This document shows positions 7,442-14,816 of a DNA stretch of 25,685 nucleotides, in pieces. A program made the position numbers and the translations under genes. Each line of letters starts with the position of its first letter. The first letter of the stretch is position 1. The notes under the pieces are model-generated. The model was not told where the DNA came from, searched no databases, and saw only the letters and a list, made by a program, of their open reading frames with translations. Source of the stretch: Clostridia bacterium (GTDB lineage: Bacteria > Bacillota > Clostridia > TANB77 > CAG-508); NCBI GenBank assembly GCA_900753245.1, contig CAADYJ010000062.1:1-25685 (forward strand). Direction: 5' to 3'.

Positions 7442-7518
7442 GGTTCAGTAGCTCAGCTGGATAGAGCAACGGATTTCTAATCCGTGGGTCGGGGGTTCGA
7501 ATCCCTCCTGGATCACCA
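7442..7518 (+). tRNA. tRNA-Arg(TCT)
   Basis: 77 bases including an encoded CCA. The acceptor stem GGTTCAG pairs with CTGGATC using two G-T pairs. The anticodon loop TTTCTAA sits between ACGGA and TCCGT and gives anticodon TCT, reading AGA/AGG. The T arm contains GGTTCGAATCC. It has its own promoter and terminator. Confidence 0.97.
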
Positions 7519-7520
7519 AA

Positions 7521-7550
7521 AAAGAGATTAATTTTATTAATCTCTTTTTT
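7521..7550 (+). terminator. Intrinsic terminator behind tRNA-Arg(TCT)
   Basis: An 11-bp perfect stem (AAAGAGATTAA 7521-7531 with TTAATCTCTTT 7537-7547), a 5-base loop and a run of T. Confidence 0.85.
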
Positions 7551-7561
7551 ATTGTGTATTT

Positions 7562-8965
7562 TTAATTATTCCAAAATGTTTTATATGCTCTATATGCTTC
7601 ATATATATCAAACTTGCTTGTTACTTCATATGGTGCATGCATTGAAAGTACTGGCACTCCAGCATCTATAACATCTACACCTTTATTAGCCAATATATAT
7701 GCGATGGTTCCTCCACCACCTACATCGACTCTTCCTAATTCTGCAAATTCATATCTTATATTTTCTTTCTCAAAAATGTTTCTAATCATTGCTATAAATT
7801 CTGCATTTGCATCTGATGCTCCTGATTTTCCTCTTGCTCCTGTGTATTTATTTAGTCCTAATCCTCTTCCAAAAAATCCCGCATTATTTTTCTCAAATAC
7901 ATTTGCATATATTGGATCATATGCTGCATCTACATCTGCAGATAACATTTTTGAATTGCAGAAGACTTGATCTAGTAAGTTTGGTCTATTTATTCCTAAT
8001 TTATTTAGTATTTCTGAAATAAATGTATCAAATACATTTGATTCCATTCCTGTATTTCCCATACTTCCTATTTCTTCTTTATCTGATATTATACATACAG
8101 CTGTTGTTCTTGGTTTTTCTAATTCCATCATAGCTGTTAAAGATGTGTATACACATACTTTATCGTCTTGTCCATATGCTGCTACCATACTATTATCTAA
8201 TCCCATGCTTCTTGCTCTAAATGCTGGTACCACTTCTAATTCTGAACTTGTAAAATCTATTTCTGTTATTCCATATTTTTCATTTAGTATAGACATTATA
8301 TTTAATTTCACACTGTCTACACCATTTTCTCCTTGGTATGGTATGCTTCCTATAAGAAGGTTTAAGTCTTCTCCTTTTACTCCTTCTTTTAGTTTTCTTT
8401 CCATTTGTTCTTGTGCTAAGTGTGGTAATAAATCTGTTATTGTAAATATTGGATCTGTCTCTTCTTCTCCTATTGTTATTTCTATTTTTTCTCCGTTAGG
8501 TTTTACTATAACTCCATGTATTGCAAGAGGTATAGTTGTCCATTGATATTTTTTTATTCCTCCATAATAATGTGTTTTAAAATATACAAATCCTGTGTCT
8601 TCATATAATGGATTTGGTTTTAAGTCTAATCTTGGTGAATCTGCATGTGCTCCTATTACATTTATTCCTTTTTCTATTGATTCTTGTCCTATTACTGCAA
8701 TATACATACTTTTTTCTCTGTTATTGTAATATACTTTATCTCCCGGTTTTAAAGTTTCATATTCTCTAATATTTTTAAAACCTTTTTCTTCTATTAATTT
8801 TTTAGCACTCTTTACTATTTCTCTTTCTGTCTTTGAGTTATTTAAAAATTTCATGTAATTGTTACAATATGAAAATATTTCTTCTTTTTTTTCTTTTTTC
8901 ATACCTTCCCAACCACTTGAAGTATTTTTAAATAGTTTTTCTTTTAGTTTTTGTACATCTGACAT
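7562..8965 (-). CDS. M18-family aminopeptidase
   Basis: 467 residues, typical for the M18 family, which forms tetrahedral dodecamers in the cytoplasm and removes N-terminal residues from peptides. The two-zinc ligand motifs are all present in order: HADSPRLD (H107), GLDNSM, DKEEIGS (the general-base and ligand Glu pair), SADVDAAYD and SMHAPYE. The C-terminal glycine-rich GGGGTIAY is also typical. The ATG at 8965 has AAGGAGG 8 bases upstream; a closer ATG directly after GGAGG is too near. The gene stands alone, with an extended -10 promoter at 8991-8999. Substrate preference (acidic or broad) is not clear from sequence. Confidence 0.93.
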   Translation of the reverse strand: MSDVQKLKEKLFKNTSSGWEGMKKEKKEEIFSYCNNYMKFLNNSKTEREIVKSAKKLIEEKGFKNIREYETLKPGDKVYYNNREKSMYIAVIGQESIEKGINVIGAHADSPRLDLKPNPLYEDTGFVYFKTHYYGGIKKYQWTTIPLAIHGVIVKPNGEKIEITIGEEETDPIFTITDLLPHLAQEQMERKLKEGVKGEDLNLLIGSIPYQGENGVDSVKLNIMSILNEKYGITEIDFTSSELEVVPAFRARSMGLDNSMVAAYGQDDKVCVYTSLTAMMELEKPRTTAVCIISDKEEIGSMGNTGMESNVFDTFISEILNKLGINRPNLLDQVFCNSKMLSADVDAAYDPIYANVFEKNNAGFFGRGLGLNKYTGARGKSGASDANAEFIAMIRNIFEKENIRYEFAELGRVDVGGGGTIAYILANKGVDVIDAGVPVLSMHAPYEVTSKFDIYEAYRAYKTFWNN

Positions 8966-9202
8966 TTTTCATTCCTCCTTCGTTTTTTGTATTATATCAT
9001 TACTATTTATCTTTTTCTACTTTTTTTCAAATTCTCCTTTTTTATATTACTTATAAAAAATATAATGAATATCTAATATTTTTTTAAATATAATGTACAA
9101 ATATTCTTTACAAATTTTAATTTTTATTGTTTAATTAGTTAGGAAAATATTGTAATTTTTTGTAAAAAAAGAATATTTTTAATTTATTTACGGAGTTTTA
9201 AA
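8966..9202. other. AT-rich divergent intergenic region
   Basis: 237 bases between the minus-strand aminopeptidase and plus-strand vanW-like gene. Apart from the extended -10 of the aminopeptidase, I see only A/T tracts and no convincing promoter for the plus-strand gene, no palindrome and no small gene. Confidence 0.5.
8991..8999 (-). promoter_or_regulatory. Extended -10 promoter of the M18 aminopeptidase
   Basis: On the minus strand TGATATAAT, that is TATAAT (8996-8991) with the TGn extension. No good -35 box is present. Confidence 0.5.
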
Positions 9203-11029
9203 ATGGATAAAAATAATACTAACAAAGAAAATATTGACAAAGAAATTGTTTCAGAGGATATTGTAAATCCTATTGTTTCTACTAACACAGAGAAATCTTC
9301 AGAAAAAGAAGTAGAACAACCTTCAGAGAATTCAAATCTTAAAAATGCTGAAGAAATTGTAGAAGAAGAGATTTTAGAAGAAAAAAATGAGATTGATACT
9401 AATGAGGACAATTCTAATGAAATAGAAAAAACTAGTTCTGATACTAACTCAACTGATGATATTGTAATTGATAAACCTAGTAAAACAAAAAATAAAAAAT
9501 TATTAATAATTTCAATTATTATTGCTATTATTCTTATTTTGGTTTTAATATTTTCTACTATATTTGCAATTATTAATAATAATAAAAATACAATTATCAA
9601 TGGTATTTCTATTAAAGGTATAGATGTTTCAAATATGACTAAAGATGATGCCATTAATACTGTTTCAAATGTTTTAAAAGAAAAATTGTCTAAAGAAATA
9701 GTCTTTGAACATAATGAATCTCAAGTAACTTTATTTCCAGAACAATTTGGAGTAACTTTTGATGTAGAAGATGCTGTTAATACTGCATATTCTAAAGGAA
9801 GAGAAGGAAATATTTTTCAAAATAATTATGAAATACTTTATTCTCTTTTCTTTAAAACAAATATTGGTCCTAGTTTTTCTTTTAGTGAAGATTCTTTAGA
9901 TTCACTTATTACTGAAATGGAATCAAATTTTTCTGATAGACTTATTCAGCCTTCTTATTATATAGATGGAAATAATCTAATAGTTACTAAAGGAAAAGAT
10001 GGTGTTGTAATAAATTCTCAGCAATTAAAGTCTGAAATTAGTTATATTATTAATAATATTGAATGTGATTTAAATAAAATTAATATTCCTGTTGAAAATA
10101 AAACAGCTGATAAATTAGATATTGAAAAGATACACTCTGAAATTTATAAAGCACCTCAGGACGCTTATTATACTAAAAATCCTTATGTTGTTCACCCTCA
10201 TGTAGATGGTGTCGATTTTGCTATTTCTATGGAAGAATCAACTAATCTTTTAAATAATAGTGAAGATTCTTTTACTATTCCTTTAAAAGTTCTTTCTCCT
10301 TCTGTAAAAACAAGCCAAATTGGTTCAGAAGCTTTTCCTGATTTATTAGGAAGCTATTCTACTACATATAGTTCTAGAAATGTAAATAGAAGCACAAATA
10401 TAAAGCTTGCTTCTTCTAAGATAAATGGCATTGTAGTTATGCCTGGTGAATCTTTTTCATATAACAAAACTGTTGGTAAACGTACCGCAGCTGCTGGTTT
10501 CAAGTCTGCAGCAGTATATTCAGGTGGTGAAGTTACTACTGGAATAGGTGGAGGTATATGTCAAGTTTCTTCTACTTTATATAATGCTGTTTTACTTGCT
10601 AATTTAGAGATTGTTCAACGTTATAACCATGGTTTTAATACAGGCTATGTTCCTGCTGGAAGGGATGCTACAGTTTCTTGGGGTGGTCCTGATTTTGTAT
10701 TTAAAAATAATAGAGATTACCCTATAAGGGTTATCTGCTCTGGAAGTGGTGGAACTATTTCTTGTAAAATTTTCGGATTAAAGTCTGATAATGAATATCA
10801 AGTTGAAATACAGTCTTATATAACTTCTTCTATTCCATTTAAGACAATTACTCAAAATGATGCAAGTTTACCAAAGGGTACTACTAAGGTAATACAAAAT
10901 GGTTCTAATGGCTGTAGATCTGTTGCTTATAGAATATTGAAACAAAATGGAAAGGTTGTTTCTAAAACATTATTATCTAAAGATACTTATAATCCTCATA
11001 ATAAAATTGTTGCTGTAGGAACAAAATAG
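9203..11029 (+). CDS. VanW-domain membrane-anchored surface protein with C-terminal G5-like domain
   Basis: 608 residues. The first 90 are cytosolic, highly acidic and Asn/Ser/Thr-rich. A basic stop (KTKNKK) and one membrane helix (about 100-124) follow, so the remainder should be outside. The outer part has a YoaR-like peptidoglycan-binding region (about 130-330, with INGISIKGIDVSNMTKDDA), then the VanW domain (about 390-530). That domain contains STTYSSRNVNRSTNIKLA, MPGESFSYNKTVG, the hallmark GGGICQVSSTLYNA and YNHGF. The C-terminus (about 535-608) resembles a G5 domain (IPFKTI, GTTKVIQNGSNG, NKIVAVG). The exact role of VanW is unknown; cell-wall association is inferred from domains. The ribosome site (CGGAG) is modest. 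A terminator follows. Confidence 0.9.
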   Translation: MDKNNTNKENIDKEIVSEDIVNPIVSTNTEKSSEKEVEQPSENSNLKNAEEIVEEEILEEKNEIDTNEDNSNEIEKTSSDTNSTDDIVIDKPSKTKNKKLLIISIIIAIILILVLIFSTIFAIINNNKNTIINGISIKGIDVSNMTKDDAINTVSNVLKEKLSKEIVFEHNESQVTLFPEQFGVTFDVEDAVNTAYSKGREGNIFQNNYEILYSLFFKTNIGPSFSFSEDSLDSLITEMESNFSDRLIQPSYYIDGNNLIVTKGKDGVVINSQQLKSEISYIINNIECDLNKINIPVENKTADKLDIEKIHSEIYKAPQDAYYTKNPYVVHPHVDGVDFAISMEESTNLLNNSEDSFTIPLKVLSPSVKTSQIGSEAFPDLLGSYSTTYSSRNVNRSTNIKLASSKINGIVVMPGESFSYNKTVGKRTAAAGFKSAAVYSGGEVTTGIGGGICQVSSTLYNAVLLANLEIVQRYNHGFNTGYVPAGRDATVSWGGPDFVFKNNRDYPIRVICSGSGGTISCKIFGLKSDNEYQVEIQSYITSSIPFKTITQNDASLPKGTTKVIQNGSNGCRSVAYRILKQNGKVVSKTLLSKDTYNPHNKIVAVGTK

Positions 11030-11041
11030 AATATATAAAAT

Positions 11042-11074
11042 AAAATAGCATTGAGTTTTACTCAATGCTATTTT
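11042..11074. terminator. Bidirectional intrinsic terminator between vanW-like gene and tRNA-Arg(ACG)
   Basis: A 14-bp perfect stem (11042-11055 with 11061-11074) and loop TTTTA. A and T flanks make it usable from both strands, and it serves two convergent genes. Confidence 0.85.
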
Positions 11075-11150
11075 GGTGTACCCGGAGGGATTCGAACCCC
11101 CGATCTCAAGGTTCGTAGCCTTGCATTCTATCCAACTAAACTACGGGTAC
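11074..11150 (-). tRNA. tRNA-Arg(ACG)
   Basis: 77 bases including CCA. The acceptor stem GTACCCG pairs with CGGGTAC. The anticodon loop CTACGAA between GCAAGG and CCTTG gives ACG, reading CGN after A-to-I editing. The T arm is GGTTCGAATCC. This is the second tRNA-Arg gene within 4 kb. Confidence 0.97.
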
Positions 11151-11168
11151 TTATAAAGTTCATTTATG

Positions 11169-11197
11169 ATAATAGCATATTTGTGTAAAAAAGTCAA
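11169..11197 (-). promoter_or_regulatory. Promoter of tRNA-Arg(ACG)
   Basis: TTGACT (11197-11192), a 17-base spacer and TATTAT (11174-11169) on the minus strand. Confidence 0.7.
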
Positions 11198-11213
11198 TTA
11201 TTATGTTTGGTTT

Positions 11214-11570
11214 TTATTCTATTGCTTGTTTTATGTGATTTATTTTTATTTTCTTATTAGTTATATATACTTCTATTACGTCTATTCTAATAAAATTATT
11301 TTCATAATTGTTAATATATATATAATATTTAATTGTTCTTATTAAATGATTCTGTTTTTGTTTATTTACCGCTTCTGATGCTAGTCCATATTTCTTATTT
11401 GTTCTTGTTTTTACTTCTATAAAAACTATTTCATCTTTGTCTTTTGCTATAATATCTATTTCACCTTGATGGCAACTAAAATTTCTTTCTAGAATTATAT
11501 AACCTTCTTTTTCCAGATATATGCTTGCAATTTCTTCTCCACTTTTTCCTGTTTCTTGTTTGTAATACAT
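11214..11570 (-). CDS. yraN: YraN/UPF0102-family nuclease-like protein
   Basis: 118 residues, the family's usual size, with a PD-(D/E)xK nuclease-like fold. The start GKSGEEIASIYLEKEGYIILERNF is followed by GEIDIIAKDKDEIVFIEVKTR, which holds the Asp and the ExK pair expected of the active site. The true substrate is not established for the family. Its ATG lies only 2 bases after the dprA stop, so it is the last gene of the comM-dprA-yraN operon, a grouping common in Bacillota. Confidence 0.93.
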   Translation of the reverse strand: MYYKQETGKSGEEIASIYLEKEGYIILERNFSCHQGEIDIIAKDKDEIVFIEVKTRTNKKYGLASEAVNKQKQNHLIRTIKYYIYINNYENNFIRIDVIEVYITNKKIKINHIKQAIE

Positions 11571-11572
11571 TT

Positions 11573-12448
11573 TTACTCCTTAATTTTTATAATATTACCT
11601 GGTAAAATTTCTATTATTCCTTCTAATTCCATAAGAGTTATTTTTTGATTTATTTTTATAATAGATTCTTTCATACTTCTTGATAATTCATTTATTTCTA
11701 TTTTTCCTTCTTTTAATTTTTCATATATTTCTTTGTATTCTTTTTGTATTTTAATTTCTGTTTTTTCATTTTTTTCTGTGTCGTTTTCCACATTTTCTCC
11801 TATTTGTGTTAATATTTCTATTGGATTTGTTACTAACATAGCTCCTTTTTTTATTAAATTGTTTGTTCCTGCTCCTGTTTTTATTCCTATTTGATTTGGT
11901 AAACAAAAAACTTTTTTATTTTGTTCAAATGCATATCTAGCAGTTATTATACTTCCGCTTCTATGTCTCGCTTCTATTACTAATACCCCATTTGATAGTG
12001 CAGAAATAATTCTATTTCTAAATGGTACTTTCTTTAAATCTATTTTTGTTTCTGGAGAATATTCACTAATTATACATCCTCCATTTTTTACTATTTGTTC
12101 AAATAGTTTTTCATTTTCTTCAGGATATATATTGTTAAACCCACATCCTATTACAGCTATTGTTTTTCCCTTTTCTTTTATAGCATTTTCATGTGCAATA
12201 GTATCTATTCCTTTGGCTAATCCACTTATTATTGTTATTCCTCTTCTTGATATTTCTTTTGAAAATTCTTTGGCATAATGTTCTCCATATTCTGAGCTTA
12301 CTCTTGAACCTACTATTGCTATTGATTTACCTTTTAATAATTCTAAATTTCCTATCGCATAGATTTTTTCTGGTTTATTTTCTATTTTTGTTAAATTTTT
12401 AGGATAAAGTTTGTCTTTTTTATTTATTTCGTATATTTTATTTATAAT
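11573..12448 (-). CDS. dprA: DNA processing protein DprA, apparent non-canonical ATT start
   Basis: About 291 residues. DprA binds incoming single-stranded DNA during transformation and loads RecA. One uninterrupted frame runs from the TGA at 12454 to the stop at 11573. It contains the Rossmann-like core with SIAIVGSRVSSEYGE, ISGLAKGIDTIAH, TIAVIGCGFNNIYPEEN, ISEYSPE, RNRIISALS, GVLVIEARHRSGSIITARYA and KGAMLVTNP. A C-terminal winged-helix-like segment (about 255-291) follows. No ATG, GTG or TTG occurs in frame before M204. AAGGAG (12460-12455) lies 6 bases before ATT at 12448 and 9 bases before ATA at 12445, so initiation at one of these is likely. The alternative is a mutated ATG. The helical N-terminal domain of longer DprA proteins is absent. 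Confidence 0.85.
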   Translation of the reverse strand: MINKIYEINKKDKLYPKNLTKIENKPEKIYAIGNLELLKGKSIAIVGSRVSSEYGEHYAKEFSKEISRRGITIISGLAKGIDTIAHENAIKEKGKTIAVIGCGFNNIYPEENEKLFEQIVKNGGCIISEYSPETKIDLKKVPFRNRIISALSNGVLVIEARHRSGSIITARYAFEQNKKVFCLPNQIGIKTGAGTNNLIKKGAMLVTNPIEILTQIGENVENDTEKNEKTEIKIQKEYKEIYEKLKEGKIEINELSRSMKESIIKINQKITLMELEGIIEILPGNIIKIKE

Positions 12449-12454
12449 AAATCA

Positions 12455-12460
12455 CTCCTT
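12455..12460 (-). promoter_or_regulatory. Ribosome binding site deciding the dprA start
   Basis: AAGGAG on the minus strand, beginning just after the comM stop codon. It is followed by TGATTT and then ATT, ATA, AAT in the dprA frame. No standard start codon lies within reach in that frame. Confidence 0.7.
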
Positions 12461-13988
12461 TTAGTTATTCCAATATTTTTTGTCCAAACTTCTATATTGA
12501 ATTGCTTCTGTTATATGTGCTACTTCTATGTTTTCCTTTTCATCTAAATCTGCTATAGTTCTTGCAACTTTTAAAATTCTTCCATGTGCTCTTGCACTTA
12601 GACCTAATGTATCAAATGCTTTTTTTAATATTTGTTTCTCTTTTTCTCCTAATTTGCAATATTTTTCTATTAAAGTTGGTGTTAATTGTGAGTTTGAATG
12701 AATTTTTAAATTTCTATATCTTTCTTGTTGAATTTTTCTCGCTTTATCTACTCTTGCTTTTATTTCTTCGGATGTTTCTATTTTTTCTTTTCCTTGCAAT
12801 TTTTCATATTTTACTGGCGTCACCTCTACTTGTATGTCTATTCTATCTAAAAGAGGTCCACTTATTTTTCCCATATATTTTTGTATAGCTTGAGATGAAC
12901 ATGTACATTCTTTTTCCTTTGAACCATAAAATCCACATGGACACGGATTCATTGAAGCTACAAGCATGAAATTACACGGATATGTAAGTGTTGCATTTAC
13001 TCTACTTATTGTAATTATTCCATCTTCTAATGGTCCTCTTAACACTTCTAATGTATTTTTATTAAATTCTGGTAGCTCATCTAAAAACAATACTCCATTA
13101 TGTGCTAAACAGATTTCTCCTGGTTTTGGTATTTTACCGCCACCAACAAGAGATATTGTATGGTGTGGTGCTCTATATGGTCTTGTAGTTATGAGCGGTG
13201 TATTTTTTTGAAGTATTCCTGCTACACTATGTATTTTGGTTGTTTCTAATGCTTCTTCGAAACTTAAATCTGGTAAAATTGACGGTATTCTTCTTGCCAT
13301 CATTGTTTTTCCGTGACCCAGGTGTTCCTATTAACAGACAATTGTGTCCTCCTGCTGCCGCAACTTCTAATGCTCTTTTTATATTTTCTTGACCTTTTAC
13401 TTCTGAAAAATCTAATAAATTTTCACTTTTTTCTTCAAAAACTTTACTTATTTCTATTTTTTGTGCTTGGATTTCTTTTTTAGAATTTAAATAATCTATT
13501 ACTTGATTTAAATTTTTTGCTCCTAATATTTCTATTCCTTCAACAACCGCTGCTTCTTTTGCATTTTGAATTGGAATTATAATTTTTTGTATTCCTAATT
13601 TTTTAGCCTCTATACACATAGGCAATATTCCATTTACTGAATTTAGTTTTCCATCTAATGAAAGTTCTCCAATAAATGCTATATTTTCTATTTTGTCTTT
13701 ATTTACTTCACCTAAGCTTTCAAGTATTCCTACTGCTATTGGTAAGTCAAAGAATGAACCTTCTTTTTTTGTATCCGCTGGTGCTAAGTTTATTACTATT
13801 TTCCTACTTTTTAATTCATATCCTGAATTTCTAATTGCTGTTTTTACTCTTTCTTTTGCTTCTTTTATACTTGTGTCTGGGAGTCCTACTATTTCAAATC
13901 CAGGCATTCCTGCAGAGATATCTACTTGCACAAAAACTAAATATCCATCTAAACCTGTTAGTGACATGCTTTTTATTATTGATAACAT
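12461..13988 (-). pseudogene. comM: YifB/ComM-family Mg-chelatase-like AAA+ ATPase, frameshifted in the Walker A motif
   Basis: Two frames together encode about 508 residues, the normal ComM length. ComM is a hexameric helicase that extends branch migration in natural transformation. The N-terminal part (13988 to about 13314) has the Lon-protease-like ChlI domain (GMPGFEIVGLPDTSIKEAKERV, with VINLAPAD) and reaches CLLIGTPGS. The C-terminal part (about 13312 to 12461) continues GKTMMARRIPSILPDLSF. It then carries VGGGKIPKPGEICLAHNGVLFLDELPEF (Walker B), NPCPCGFYG and LLDRIDI. Removing one base at 13313 or 13314 restores GTPGSGKTMMARR exactly. The extra base is not in a long homopolymer. It may be a recent inactivating mutation, phase variation or a sequence error. 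The promoter is at 14057-14085; dprA and yraN follow. Confidence 0.9.
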
Positions 13989-14056
13989 TTTTTCCTCTTT
14001 CTTTTTTGGGATTTTATTTTTAGAATTAATTTTTATTGATTAAAAAATTTGTTTTA

Positions 14057-14085
14057 TTTATATCATATTTTTCTTTTTTTGTAAA
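14057..14085 (-). promoter_or_regulatory. Promoter of the comM-dprA-yraN operon
   Basis: TTTACA (14085-14080), a 17-base spacer and TATAAA (14062-14057) on the minus strand. Confidence 0.5.
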
Positions 14086-14088
14086 CAT

Positions 14089-14123
14089 AAAGTTGATAAT
14101 TTTTTTAAGAAATTATCGACTTT
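14089..14123. other. Hairpin of unclear role upstream of comM
   Basis: A 14-bp stem with one G-T pair (14089-14102 with 14110-14123) and a 7-base loop. It lies between tRNA-Pro and the comM promoter. It has a T run on its plus-strand side, where no gene is read, so it may be a second terminator or part of comM control. Confidence 0.4.
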
Positions 14124-14163
14124 TTTCTACATTTTATTATAGTTATCCTAAGACATAAAAAAT

Positions 14164-14182
14164 AGAGACTTTAATAGTCTCT
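14164..14182 (-). terminator. Intrinsic terminator of tRNA-Pro
   Basis: AGAGACT-TTAAT-AGTCTCT hairpin, followed on the minus strand by ATTTTTT. Confidence 0.8.
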
Positions 14183-14186
14183 GAAT

Positions 14187-14262
14187 TGGTCGAGGTGACA
14201 GGGATCGAACCTGCGACCTCATGGTCCCAAACCACGCGCGCTACCAACTGCGCTACACCTCG
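14187..14262 (-). tRNA. tRNA-Pro(TGG)
   Basis: 76 bases including CCA. The acceptor stem CGAGGTG pairs with CACCTCG. The anticodon loop TTTGGGA between GCGTGG and CCATG gives anticodon TGG, which reads CCN. The T arm is GGTTCGATCC. Confidence 0.97.
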
Positions 14263-14291
14263 AAATAAACATTTTTTTCAAATGCTTAATT

Positions 14292-14320
14292 ATATTATCA
14301 TATTTTTTTATAAATTTCAA
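14292..14320 (-). promoter_or_regulatory. Promoter of tRNA-Pro
   Basis: TTGAAA (14320-14315), a 17-base spacer and TAATAT (14297-14292) on the minus strand. The boxes are in very AT-rich DNA. Confidence 0.5.
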
Positions 14321-14421
14321 TACTTTTTTATTATTTTTCTAAATTTTATAAATTTAAATTGTATTTTTGTCAATTTTATGTTAATATATAATTATATTAT
14401 TCCTAAAAGGAGGACATGTTT

Positions 14422-14781
14422 ATGAAGGAATTGGTAGCCCGGGCAACTTTAAAAACAAGTCAATATCTTAACGAAGGTTATATTCACATTTGCGAAAAAC
14501 TTTGTGAAGGAGTTTTTACTTTAGATTATTTATCTCTTGCTATCATAGATAAAAAATTAATTGTCCACGTTTCTGAAAACACAGTTAATTCTAATTTTAT
14601 GCTAGTAAAAAAAGAAAAACTCTATTCTGCTCCCTATTCTTATGATAACCTTTTTATCCCTGATAACTATACTTTATATGACGATCAAGGAAATTTTTTG
14701 ACTTTAAATATTTCTGATTTTGTTTCAAATCAAGAGGACATATCAAAAATATTAGATGGTATTGAACTTGCAAAAAAATAA
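14422..14781 (+). CDS. Small protein of unknown function
   Basis: 119 residues from the ATG at 14422, which lies 8 bases after AGGAGG. The ATG at 14416 is only 2 bases after that site and is unlikely to be used. No membrane segment is seen. The N-terminal half has a helix-like start (ELVARATLKTSQYLNE) followed by a strand-rich stretch (FTLDYLSLAIIDKKLIVHVSEN). The second half is rich in Tyr, Asp and Asn (SAPYSYDNLFIPDNYTLYDD). The C-terminus is again helical. I do not recognise the family. It has a strong ribosome site and its own terminator, so it is very likely a real, separately transcribed gene. Confidence 0.75.
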   Translation: MKELVARATLKTSQYLNEGYIHICEKLCEGVFTLDYLSLAIIDKKLIVHVSENTVNSNFMLVKKEKLYSAPYSYDNLFIPDNYTLYDDQGNFLTLNISDFVSNQEDISKILDGIELAKK

Positions 14782-14787
14782 CTACCT

Positions 14788-14816
14788 AAAAAAGAGAACA
14801 TACTGTTCTCTTTTTT
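14788..14816. terminator. Bidirectional terminator between two convergent genes
   Basis: A 13-bp perfect stem (14788-14800 with 14804-14816), a 3-base loop TAC, and A and T runs on both sides. Its right arm overlaps the stop codon of the minus-strand oxidoreductase (14815-14817). Confidence 0.85.

Noticed and set aside
9184..9654. A 156-codon minus-strand frame opposite the start of the VanW-like gene
   Set aside because: It is the antisense of the low-complexity Glu/Asn/Ser-rich tail, gives a Ser/Leu/Ile-only product, has no ribosome binding site and shares no family features.
11573..11839. A separate 88-codon gene beginning at Met204 of dprA
   Set aside because: The same frame continues upstream without a stop through all conserved DprA motifs, so it is only the C-terminal part of dprA.
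12562..12888. Hydrophobic plus-strand frame opposite comM
   Set aside because: Leu/Phe-rich translation of the antisense of a Lys/Glu/Gln-rich coding region; no start signals.
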